64,000 nucleotides of DNA from positions 44,337-108,336 of the forward strand of contig NZ_PNEO01000021.1 in the NCBI RefSeq assembly GCF_002870125.1. The letters are read 5' to 3'. The position numbers and the translations under genes were made by a program. The notes beneath the pieces were generated by a model. The model was not told where the DNA came from. It searched no databases and worked only from the letters and a program-made list of their open reading frames with translations. Each line of letters opens with the position of its first letter. Positions within the stretch are counted from its first letter, which is position 1. The stretch comes from Burkholderia sp. WAC0059 (GTDB lineage Bacteria; Pseudomonadota; Gammaproteobacteria; Burkholderiales; Burkholderiaceae). Positions 47,028-54,719 of this stretch are shown here, piece after piece.

Positions 47028-47735
47028 ATGCTGATCCTCAAACCCTATGACGAGATCGGCGGGGGCGATCTGGGCTGGCTCAAGGCAAAACACCATTTCG
47101 CTATCGGCGGTTACGGCAATCCAGTCCACACCCCGATCGGCAATCTATACGTGCTAAACGATGACCAGATCGCACCGGGGGCGGGTTTCCCGATGCACCC
47201 ACACGCCAACGTTGAGATCATCTCCTATGTACGTGAGGGCGTCGTTACCCACGAGGACAGTCTCGGCAACAAGGGTAAAACCCGAGCGGGCGATATACAG
47301 GTGATGAGCGCGGGCACCGGTATCCGTCACACCGAATATAACGAAGGCGACATACCGACCCGCCTGTTCCAGATCTGGCTACATCCACGAGCCACCGAGC
47401 GCGGCGGCACGCCGCGCTGGGATACGCGACAGTTTCCGCGCACCGACCGTTCGGGCAAATTCGTGCCACTGGCTAGCGGATACGACGTACCCGACGCACT
47501 GCCGATTCGCGCCGACGCCGAGATCCTTGGCGCCATGCTCAGGGCTGGCACATCTACCACCTATGACATCGCGCCAGGCCACAGCGCATATCTCGTACCG
47601 TCCACCGGTGCTATCACAGTGAACGGGCTCCGGGTGGAAACGCTCAATGGCTTGACGATCAGGGATGAACCGTCAATTGCGGTTGAAGCAATTACTGACG
47701 CCGAGTTGCTGCTTATCATCGCAGCCACCCCCTGA
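47028..47735 (+). CDS. Pirin family protein
   Basis: A 235-residue bicupin pirin. The iron ligands are visible in FPMHPHANVEIISYV (two His) and GTGIRHTEYN (His, Glu), matching the HxH...HxE pattern. VVTHEDSLGN and GDIQVMSAG flank them. The C-terminal pirin domain is GAMLRAGTSTTYDIAPGHSA. Bacterial pirins such as YhhW can open quercetin-type flavonols or act as redox sensors; which applies here is open. AGGTGA precedes the ATG by seven bases. Confidence 0.92.
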   Translation: MLILKPYDEIGGGDLGWLKAKHHFAIGGYGNPVHTPIGNLYVLNDDQIAPGAGFPMHPHANVEIISYVREGVVTHEDSLGNKGKTRAGDIQVMSAGTGIRHTEYNEGDIPTRLFQIWLHPRATERGGTPRWDTRQFPRTDRSGKFVPLASGYDVPDALPIRADAEILGAMLRAGTSTTYDIAPGHSAYLVPSTGAITVNGLRVETLNGLTIRDEPSIAVEAITDAELLLIIAATP

Positions 47736-47759
47736 CAGCGTGAAAAAAAGGAACCCGAT

Positions 47760-48821
47760 ATGGAAATCGGCATCGACAGTTTCGCAGTGGTACTTCCCGA
47801 CCCGATGACAGGGACAATCCTCCCGCCGGAGGAACGGCTGGAGAATCTCCTCGACGAAGTCACAGCCGCCGACCAGGTCGGGCTCGACGTCTTCGGCATC
47901 GGCGAACATCATCGGCCCGAATTCGTGGATTCTGCGCCGGTCGTTATCCTTGCCGCCGCGGCTGCCCGCACCACGCGCATACGCCTTGCCAGTGCTGTTA
48001 CCGTACTGAGCACCGCCGATCCGGTCCGTGTATTCCAGGAATTTGCCACGCTTGATCTGCTCACCAGAGGCCGGGCAGAAATCACGGTTGGACGCGGATC
48101 ATTCGGCGAAGCCTACCCGCTCTTTGGTTACCAACCGGACGACTACGATGCCCTGTTTGTCGAGAAGCTCGATCTTCTTCTGAGGCTCCGAGAAACGCCC
48201 CATATCCGCTGGTCGGGCCGCTACCGGCCAGCGCTGACTGGACAAAGCGTCTATCCAAGACCTTATCAGGACACGCTCCCCATCTGGATCGGTGTCGGCG
48301 GTACGCCACAATCTTTCGTGCGTGCAGGCACTTTGGGCCTGCCACTGATGGTGGCTATCATCGGCGGCGAGTTCCGACGCTTTCGACCTCTCGTTGATCT
48401 CTATCGCGAGGCCGGACAGCGTGCCGGCTTCGCTCCCGAGCAGCTCCGTATCGGTGTGCACGCAATTGGTTTCGTGGGCGAAACGTCGGTTCAGGCAAGG
48501 GACACCTTCTTTCCCGGCTGGCAATACATGTTCACCGAACTTGGTCGCGAGCGAGGCTGGTCGCCGGCTACCCGCGATCAGTTCGATGCGATGTGTGAAC
48601 CCGGTGGCGCATTCCTGATCGGTGACCCATCAACCGTGGCCGCGAAGATTCTCGCTGCCAGTGACGCACTCGGTGGCGTGTCACGCATCACATTTCAGAT
48701 GAGTTCGACCTCGCTCGCACACGACGCCATGCTGCAATCCATCGAACTACTGGGCAGAGAAGTTGCCCCGGCTGTTCGGAGCGCTGCGGCCAGCAAACAG
48801 GCAGTCTTCAGGGAGATCTGA
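47760..48821 (+). CDS. Luciferase-like (LLM) flavin-dependent oxidoreductase
   Basis: A 353-residue TIM-barrel flavoprotein of the bacterial luciferase superfamily. IGIDSFAVVLPDPMTG opens the chain, and GLDVFGIGEHHRPEF, IRLASAVTVLSTADPVRVFQ and EITVGRGSFGEAYPLFG form the flavin site. PLMVAIIGGE and FLIGDPSTVAAKI are further marks. Such enzymes use FMNH2 or, in actinobacteria, F420. AAAGGAAC precedes the ATG. It is the last gene of the plus-strand operon, with an open-ended tail before the argC terminator. Confidence 0.9.
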   Translation: MEIGIDSFAVVLPDPMTGTILPPEERLENLLDEVTAADQVGLDVFGIGEHHRPEFVDSAPVVILAAAAARTTRIRLASAVTVLSTADPVRVFQEFATLDLLTRGRAEITVGRGSFGEAYPLFGYQPDDYDALFVEKLDLLLRLRETPHIRWSGRYRPALTGQSVYPRPYQDTLPIWIGVGGTPQSFVRAGTLGLPLMVAIIGGEFRRFRPLVDLYREAGQRAGFAPEQLRIGVHAIGFVGETSVQARDTFFPGWQYMFTELGRERGWSPATRDQFDAMCEPGGAFLIGDPSTVAAKILAASDALGGVSRITFQMSSTSLAHDAMLQSIELLGREVAPAVRSAAASKQAVFREI

Positions 48822-48965
48822 TGGGAGCCACCAGCAAGGAAATCGGGTCAAATTTCGGAAAGCACCGGCATATGTTGAACTCGCCTAAGTTCTTGATAAA
48901 CCTGCTGTATCGATCTGTGGCGTAGTCCAGCGAATTTCAGTGCTGGAGTCATCGTGAAATTAAAA

Positions 48966-48999
48966 AAAACGGCTTCATCGCTATTGATGAAGCCGTTTT
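48966..48999. terminator. Bidirectional terminator between the island and argC
   Basis: AAAACGGCTTCATC (48966-48979) pairs perfectly with GATGAAGCCGTTTT (48986-48999). A long A-run before the stem (48962-48969) supplies the U-run for the minus-strand argC transcript, and T5 after it serves the plus strand. Confidence 0.9.
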
Positions 49000-49043
49000 T
49001 CGTTGAACGGGTCGGATCAGGCGCGCTTGCGCCGCCGCGCAGG

Positions 49044-49991
49044 CTAGTGCTTGAGTCCGCTGTCTTCCGCCGTGCCGATGGCGAGGTTCATGCACTGGAT
49101 CGCCGCGCCCGACGCGCCCTTGCCGAGATTGTCGAGTCGCGCGACCGTCACGAAACGTTCTTCGTTGCCGAACACGAACAGGTCGACGCGGTTCGTGTCG
49201 TTGTTCGCCTGCACGTCGAAGGCGCCGTTGTCGAGATTCTCGTCGGCATTGAACGGCGCGACGCGCACGAACCCTTCGCCCGCGTAGTACTCGGCGAAGA
49301 GCGCCTGCACGTCCTGCGGCTTCGCGCTTCGCGCGAGTTGCTGCGGCGAGAAATAGGTCGTGACGGCGAGGCCCTTGTAGAACGGGCCGACGATCGGCGT
49401 GAACACGGGCGCCGACTGCAGCCCGCCGTGCGCGATCATTTCGGGCAGATGCTTGTGCGCGAGGCCGAGCGCGTAGGGGCGCGGGCTCGCGAGCTTCGCG
49501 TTGTCGAGCGCCTCGTACTCCGCGATCATCTTTTTGCCGCCGCCGCTGTAGCCGGTCAGCGAGTAGCTATGCGCGGCGAACCCGGGCGCGACGAGACCGG
49601 CTTCGACGAGCGGGCGCATGGCGAGCACGAACGCGGACGCGTGGCAGCCCGGCACGGCGATGCGCTTCGCCTTGCGGATGCGCTCGCGTTGCGCTCGCGT
49701 GAGTTCGGGCAGTCCGTATGCCCAGTCGGGGCTCGTGCGAAACGCCGTGCTCGCGTCGATCACTACCGTGCGGTCGTTCTCGACGAGCGAGGCCGACTCG
49801 CGCGAGGCGACGTCCGGCAGACACAGGAACGTCACGTCCGAGGCATTGATGAGACGGCGCCGCTCGTCGACATCTTTGCGCTTCGATTCGTCGATGCGCA
49901 GCACTTCCACGTCGTTACGCTGCGACAGGTACTCGAAAATCTTCAGGCCGGTCGTGCCTTCCTGTCCGTCGACAAAAACTTTCGTGCTCAT
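49044..49991 (-). CDS. argC: N-acetyl-gamma-glutamyl-phosphate reductase (type 2)
   Basis: A 315-residue ArgC, catalysing NADPH-dependent reduction of N-acetylglutamyl phosphate in arginine synthesis. The short type 2 layout starts KVFVDGQEGTTGLKIFEYLS with the nucleotide motif; VPGCHASAFVLAMRPLVEAG holds the catalytic Cys near residue 117; SLTGYSGGGKKMIAEYE and AHKHLPEMIAH carry the substrate contacts. It is preceded by a 157-base gap with the WrbA-like gene upstream on the same strand, and closed by the terminator at 48966-48999. Confidence 0.96.
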   Translation of the reverse strand: MSTKVFVDGQEGTTGLKIFEYLSQRNDVEVLRIDESKRKDVDERRRLINASDVTFLCLPDVASRESASLVENDRTVVIDASTAFRTSPDWAYGLPELTRAQRERIRKAKRIAVPGCHASAFVLAMRPLVEAGLVAPGFAAHSYSLTGYSGGGKKMIAEYEALDNAKLASPRPYALGLAHKHLPEMIAHGGLQSAPVFTPIVGPFYKGLAVTTYFSPQQLARSAKPQDVQALFAEYYAGEGFVRVAPFNADENLDNGAFDVQANNDTNRVDLFVFGNEERFVTVARLDNLGKGASGAAIQCMNLAIGTAEDSGLKH

Positions 49992-50148
49992 CTCGGTCTC
50001 TCTGAAACGCGGGGAACCCGGACGCGCCGCCGCGCCGGAACGTCATTTTAAGGCGCACCGACGCCGCGTGCGCGGCCGGGCCGGCGAAAAATGCGGGTCG
50101 GGTCGGGCCGCGCGCGTGAATCTTTTGTGAACGGCCCGCGCGCATCGT

Positions 50149-50727
50149 TCACGACGCCCTGGCTTCGCCCGTCCAGCGGGCCGTCACGGCGGCGATACGC
50201 GCGCCGAACGCCTTCGCGGTCTCGAGGTCGCCGGCGGGCGGGGCTTCGTCCGGCGAGGCGTCGGCGGGCGACTGCGCGAGCAGGCCTGTGAACCCGCCCA
50301 CGTAGTTCAGGTCGTTGCGCGTGGCGGCTTTCGTGTTCGACGGCATCATGCCGGTGCCCGCCCAGATCATGCTGTGCTGCATGGCGAGCGTGACGAAGTA
50401 CTGGATCGTCGAGAACTTGTCTCCGTTCATCGTCGCCGAGTTCGTGAAGCCGGCCGCGATCTTGTCCTTCCATTTCTGCGTGAACCAGGCCTTGGAAGTC
50501 GCGTCCGCGAATTTCTTGAAGTCGGCCGATGGGCCGCCCATGTAGGTCGGCGCGCCGAACACGATCGCGTCGGCGGCGTCGAGTTCGGCCCACTGCGCGT
50601 CGCCGACGTCGCCGGCCGCGATCAGCGCCGCGTCGGCGCCCGCGCCCTGCGCGCCGGCGTGTACTGCCTCGGCGAGTTTCTTCGTATGGCCGTAGCCGCT
50701 GTGATAAACGATGACAATCCTGGACAT
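50149..50727 (-). CDS. WrbA-like flavodoxin family protein
   Basis: A 192-residue flavodoxin-fold protein. The FMN phosphate loop is IVYHSGYGHTKKLAEAVHAG near residue 5. Further contacts are GAPTYMGGPSADFKKFAD and GTGMMPSNTKAATRNDLNYVGG, typical of NAD(P)H:quinone oxidoreductase-like WrbA relatives. It probably performs two-electron quinone reduction. The ATG at 50727 follows GGAG; longer frames upstream are not family-like. It ends 157 bases before argC starts. Confidence 0.9.
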   Translation of the reverse strand: MSRIVIVYHSGYGHTKKLAEAVHAGAQGAGADAALIAAGDVGDAQWAELDAADAIVFGAPTYMGGPSADFKKFADATSKAWFTQKWKDKIAAGFTNSATMNGDKFSTIQYFVTLAMQHSMIWAGTGMMPSNTKAATRNDLNYVGGFTGLLAQSPADASPDEAPPAGDLETAKAFGARIAAVTARWTGEARAS

Positions 50728-50984
50728 GGGAGACTCCGCTGGAGAAGGAAGATGGGACTCGGGACAGGGACGCGCATGGCGTCGTCCCATCTTAGTCACT
50801 TCCGCGAAGCGGGCGCGCGAGCCTGTTCCGGCCCGTTCGAGCCACCGGACGGACCCGCGGGTGGCCCCTGCCGGGGCAGGATTCTCCGTCCGGACGGGGG
50901 CGGCGGCGAGGGCCCGACATCGGAGCGCGCCGGCGGGCAGCGGTGAGCCCCCGCTGCCGGCGCTGGACGGACCGGGCCCGCCGC

Positions 50985-51581
50985 TCAGCGTCCGTAGGTG
51001 ACGGTCAGCCGCGCGGCGCCGAGCGTGGCGGTGCCGATCTCGTGATCGAACATGGCCGGCGGACGGCCCTGCTCGAGCCGCAGATCCGCGGTGTCGAGCG
51101 CATAGACCGTGACGACGTAGCGGTGCGGCTTGCCGGGCGGCGGGCAGGGGCCGCCGTAGCCGTCGAGACCGAAGTCGTTGCGGGCTTCGACCGCGCCGAG
51201 CCGCTTCAGATAGCCCGATGCGCTGGCGTTCTCCGGCAGCGCGTCGATGCTGGCCGGGATGCCGGCGACGGCCCAGTGCCACCAGCCCCGTCCGGGCGCG
51301 TCGGGATCGAACACCGTGACGGCGAAGCTGCGCGTGCCGTCCGGCGGGTTGCGCCACGAGAGCTGCGGCGAGCGGTCGGCGCCGTGGCAGCCGCCCTCGT
51401 CGAACACCTGCCGGGCGCTGGCGGTGCCGCCGTCGCGGAGATCGGCGCTGCTGAGCGTGAACGTACCGGCCGCGCGGGCGGGCCGGGGGACGGCGAGCGG
51501 CAGCGACGCGAGACCGGCCAGCGCGAGCGCGGCCATCGAGCGGCGCGAGAAAGAAGCGGGCAGAGCGGACGGGCGACACAT
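50985..51581 (-). CDS. YbhB/YbcL family (PEBP) protein, exported
   Basis: A 198-residue phosphatidylethanolamine-binding-like protein. A signal peptide with an Arg pair (SRRSMAALALAGLASLPLAV, cleavage near ARA-A at residue 37) suggests Sec or possibly Tat export. The PEBP core follows: CHGADRSPQLSWRNPPDGTR, TVFDPDAPGRGWWHW (the ligand-binding DPDAP), GYGGPCPPPGKPHRYVV and VTVYALD. The ligand is unknown. It is separated from pyrE by a terminator. Confidence 0.9.
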   Translation of the reverse strand: MCRPSALPASFSRRSMAALALAGLASLPLAVPRPARAAGTFTLSSADLRDGGTASARQVFDEGGCHGADRSPQLSWRNPPDGTRSFAVTVFDPDAPGRGWWHWAVAGIPASIDALPENASASGYLKRLGAVEARNDFGLDGYGGPCPPPGKPHRYVVTVYALDTADLRLEQGRPPAMFDHEIGTATLGAARLTVTYGR

Positions 51582-51709
51582 GAGCCGGTTCTCCAGGCCG
51601 ATTTTTCGTGGGGGCCGATCAGATTATGGTGGAGATGCGGACTTCGTGGTCCGGAGAACCGTCGAAGCGGGGTTCGGATGCGGAGCGGTTCGTCGGGGCC
51701 CGAACGGAA

Positions 51710-51743
51710 AAAGGCCATTCGCCGAAACCGGCGAATGGCCTTT
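51710..51743 (-). terminator. Rho-independent terminator of pyrE
   Basis: AAAGGCCATTCGCC (51710-51723) pairs with GGCGAATGGCCTTT (51730-51743), a perfect 14-bp stem. On the minus strand it is followed by T-rich sequence (the complement of GGAAAAA), 39 bases after the pyrE stop. Confidence 0.88.
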
Positions 51744-51781
51744 CGTCTGCGTCGGCCGCCCGGGAAGGAGGCGGTCGCGGC

Positions 51782-52468
51782 TTATTGCGGCGCCGCCGTG
51801 GCGCCGCCGTGCGCGGCCGACCACTCGGCCGGCGCGTGCAGGAATTTCTCCACTTCGTCGAGCGTCTTCGTCTCGAAGTAGCCGGACGCCTTCGCGACGC
51901 GCAGCACGTCCCACCAGGTGGCGAGCGCGTGCAGTTCGACGCCGATGTCCTTCAGCACCGACACGCTTTCCTTGAAGATGTTGTAGTGGAACAGCACGAA
52001 GCAATGGTTCACTTCGGCGCCGGCCGTGCGCAGCGCGTTGATGAAGTTGATCTTGCTGCGGCTGTCCGTGGTCAGGTCCTCGACGAGCAGCACGCGCTGG
52101 CCTTCGGTCAGGAGGCCCTCGATCTGCGCGTTGCGCCCGAAGCCCTTGGGCTTCTTGCGCACGTACTGCATCGGCACCATCAGCCGGTCGGACAGCCAGG
52201 CCGCGAATGGAATGCCGGCCGTTTCGCCGCCCGCCACGGCGTCGATCTGCTCGTAGCCGACGTCGCGCAGGATGGTCGCTTCGGCCATCTCCATCAGGCC
52301 GCGACGCAGGCGCGGATACGAAATCAGCTTGCGGCAGTCGATGTAGACCGGGCTCGCCCAGCCGGAGGTGAAGATGAACGGCTTGTCGGCGTTGAAGTGC
52401 ACGGCTTGCACTTCGAGCAGCATTCTGGCGGTCGTCTCGGAGATCGTCTGGCGATCGAAGCCTGTCAT
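51782..52468 (-). CDS. pyrE: Orotate phosphoribosyltransferase
   Basis: A 228-residue PyrE that joins orotate to PRPP to make OMP in pyrimidine synthesis. The PRPP-binding motif VLLVEDLTTDSRSKINFINA lies near residue 123 and the catalytic-loop region with KKPKGFGRNAQIEG before it. FIFTSGWASPVYIDCRKLIS near residue 29 binds orotate. The ATG at 52468 fits family length (MTGFDRQTISE); the much longer open frame is rejected. The gene stands alone with its own terminator. Confidence 0.96.
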   Translation of the reverse strand: MTGFDRQTISETTARMLLEVQAVHFNADKPFIFTSGWASPVYIDCRKLISYPRLRRGLMEMAEATILRDVGYEQIDAVAGGETAGIPFAAWLSDRLMVPMQYVRKKPKGFGRNAQIEGLLTEGQRVLLVEDLTTDSRSKINFINALRTAGAEVNHCFVLFHYNIFKESVSVLKDIGVELHALATWWDVLRVAKASGYFETKTLDEVEKFLHAPAEWSAAHGGATAAPQ

Positions 52469-52863
52469 GGGCGCAATCCTTGGGTGTGAGCGGGAGGGCG
52501 CGGGGCCCAGGCGCGTGCGGCTTCGCGCAAAGGCAGCGGCCGGTTGCGCGCCCGGCGCCCGTTCCGGCGGCCGGGCGGGTTCCCGACGAGCCGCGCGAGC
52601 CCGTCCCGCAGGACGGTAGCGGCCGCGGGCCTCGCGTGCGTAGCCCGGGATTTTACCCGACTTGCCGGGCGGCGACGAGTCGGACGCCGCCCCCGGCAAG
52701 GTCGGCGCGCGCCTCGCCGGAGGCGGCCGCCCTCGAATTTCTTCCCGGTTGTGACCGGTCTGCCGCGCCTTTACACTCTCGCCGGTTCGGCGCGGGCTTT
52801 GGGGCCGCGCGATCGTCCGGACTCGTCCATCGCGAAAGAAGGTTGTTCAAAAAGGGTATTTTC
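52469..52863. other. Intergenic region between pyrE and the MFS transporter
   Basis: A 395-base divergent promoter region. It is GC-rich; TTTACACTCTCG near 52770 and the AT-rich stretch just before 52864 (TTGTTCAAAAAGGGTATT) are the only promoter-like pieces. No gene or RNA motif was recognised. Confidence 0.5.
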
Positions 52864-54132
52864 ATGACCGTCGTTACCTCGCCGGCCGCCGCGCCAAACG
52901 CGCGTCCCGGCCACGCGGGCCGCGCGCTGATCGCATCGGTGCTCGGCTACGCCATGGACGGGTTCGACCTGCTGATGCTCGGCTTCATGCTGCCGGCCAT
53001 CAGCGCGGATTTGCATCTGGGCGCGGCGCAGGCCGGCTCGCTCGTCACCTGGACGCTCGTCGGGGCCGTGGCGGGCGGCATCGTCTTCGGGATGCTGAGC
53101 GACCGCTTCGGGCGCGTTCGCGTGCTGACCTGGACCATTCTGCTGTTCGCCGTGTTCACCGGGTTGTGCGCGCTCGCGCGCGGCTATGCGGACCTGCTCG
53201 TCTACCGGACCGTGGCCGGCGTCGGACTCGGCGGGGAGTTCGGCATCGGCATGGCGCTCGTCGCCGAGGCGTGGCCGGCGGCGCAGCGCGCGCGGGCGTC
53301 CTCGTACGTGGGGCTCGGCTGGCAGGCCGGCGTACTCGCCGCCGCGCTGCTCACGCCCGCGCTCTTGCCCGTCGTCGGCTGGCGCGGCATGTTCGGGCTC
53401 GGCCTCTTGCCGGCGGTCGTGTCCTTCGCGGTGCGGCGGCGCGTCGAGGAGCCGGCGCTGTTCGTCGCGCACGCCGCGGCCCGCTCGTCCCGGTCGTCCG
53501 ACGGGGCGAGCGCTGCCGCCGGACGGCGCGGACAGTCGCTGCGGCTTCTTGTCGCGGATCGGCGCACCGCGTGCGCCAGCGTGGGCGTGGCCGTGCTGTG
53601 CTCGGTGCAGAACTTCGGCTACTACGGCCTGATGATCTGGCTGCCGGCCTATCTGTCGAAGTCGTTCGGCTACTCGCTGACGCGCTCCGGGCTCTGGACG
53701 GCCGCGACGGTGGCCGGCATGGCGCTCGGCATCTGGCTTTTCGGCCTCGCGGCCGACCGGTTCGGCCGCAAGCCCGCGTTCCTGCTCTACCAGGTCGGCG
53801 CGGTCGCGATGGTGTTCGTCTACGCGCATCTCTCGACGCCGTTCGCGCTGCTGATCGGCGGCGCGGCGATGGGCGTTTTCGTCAACGGCATGCTCGGCGG
53901 CTACGGCGCGTTGATTTCCGAACTCTATCCGACCGCCGCGCGCGCGACGGCCCAGAACGTGCTGTTCAACATCGGGCGCGCGGTCGGCGGCTTCGGGCCG
54001 CTCGCGGTCGGCGCGCTGGCGGCGCGCTACTCGTTCGGCGCGGCACTCGGCATGCTCGCGTCGATCTACGTGCTCGACATCCTCGCGACGCTGTGGCTGA
54101 TTCCGGAGCGGCGTGGGGCGGCGTTGACCTGA
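52864..54132 (+). CDS. MFS transporter, AAHS-type
   Basis: A 422-residue major facilitator with 12 helices. LGYAMDGFDLLMLGFMLPAI near residue 25 and the loop GMLSDRFGRVRVLTWT match aromatic acid:H+ symporters or sialic-acid-type carriers, as do GLGGEFGIGMALVAE and SELYPTAARATAQNVLFNIG at the expected places. This points to uptake of an organic acid, not an exporter. AAGGGTATTTTC precedes the ATG. It is not followed by genes for breakdown of a substrate, so specificity stays open. Confidence 0.87.
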   Translation: MTVVTSPAAAPNARPGHAGRALIASVLGYAMDGFDLLMLGFMLPAISADLHLGAAQAGSLVTWTLVGAVAGGIVFGMLSDRFGRVRVLTWTILLFAVFTGLCALARGYADLLVYRTVAGVGLGGEFGIGMALVAEAWPAAQRARASSYVGLGWQAGVLAAALLTPALLPVVGWRGMFGLGLLPAVVSFAVRRRVEEPALFVAHAAARSSRSSDGASAAAGRRGQSLRLLVADRRTACASVGVAVLCSVQNFGYYGLMIWLPAYLSKSFGYSLTRSGLWTAATVAGMALGIWLFGLAADRFGRKPAFLLYQVGAVAMVFVYAHLSTPFALLIGGAAMGVFVNGMLGGYGALISELYPTAARATAQNVLFNIGRAVGGFGPLAVGALAARYSFGAALGMLASIYVLDILATLWLIPERRGAALT

Positions 54133-54719
54133 TTTCGGCGCTGCCGATGGCGTTACCGCCAGCCGCATCAGCGCGGTTTCGCTGCCGGTTCCATTGTTGG
54201 TTCCGCCGCCAGCCGCCAGCCGCCAGCCGCCAGCCGCCGACCGCCGACCCGCCCCAGCCTGTTCGCGGCCTGATTCGCTGCTTGTTCCCGGCCTGATTCG
54301 CAGCCCGATCCCACGCCGGTCCGTCGCCCGTTTTTCGCCTCCGGTTTTTCCGTCCCCGTCTCTTTACGCACGCTCCGTGCCGGCCGTGTCGACCGGGCGA
54401 GCGGCCGCTTATTCCCCCAGCTTATTCCCGCGGCTTTCCGCCCTTCCCCGCCTCCTCCATTTGATGCGGGCTACCAGGCTTTGCGCCAGGGTGCAGCGCG
54501 CGAGGTGCGGTGTACACTCAATTCCCCGTCGATCCGCATGCGCCGACGCGTCTTCCGCACGGGTCCGGGGCCGCACACAGCAGGCCACTGGACCGCCGTC
54601 GCCGATTACCCGTTCGCGAGGCCCGAAGCCGTTCGCGCGCAGCCCGCAGGACCCGGTTCAGAACAATCAGATTCCGACTTTTCCCCTTACTTTTTCTCTT
54701 ACCTCTCGCAGGCTCAGAC
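54133..54719. other. Long gap before maeB with heptad repeats
   Basis: A 587-base gap. The first part holds low-complexity repeats (see 54206-54247) and two copies of CGGCCTGATTCGC near 54267 and 54288. The second half is less repetitive; TGTACACTCAATTC near 54510 may hold the maeB promoter, and CTTACCTCTCGCAGG precedes the start. No gene was recognised. Confidence 0.5.
54206..54247 (+). repeat. 7-bp tandem repeat after the MFS transporter
   Basis: CCGCCAG four times, then CCGCCGA twice, in perfect tandem. The pattern is a simple repeat and not a CRISPR: there are no spacers. Confidence 0.9.

Noticed and set aside
48831..48920. 34-codon plus-strand frame overlapping the LLM stop
   Set aside because: The translation has no ribosome binding site of its own and no known pattern; likely random at the AT-rich island border.
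54206..54247. Possible CRISPR-like array
   Set aside because: Perfect 7-bp tandem units without spacers or cas genes.
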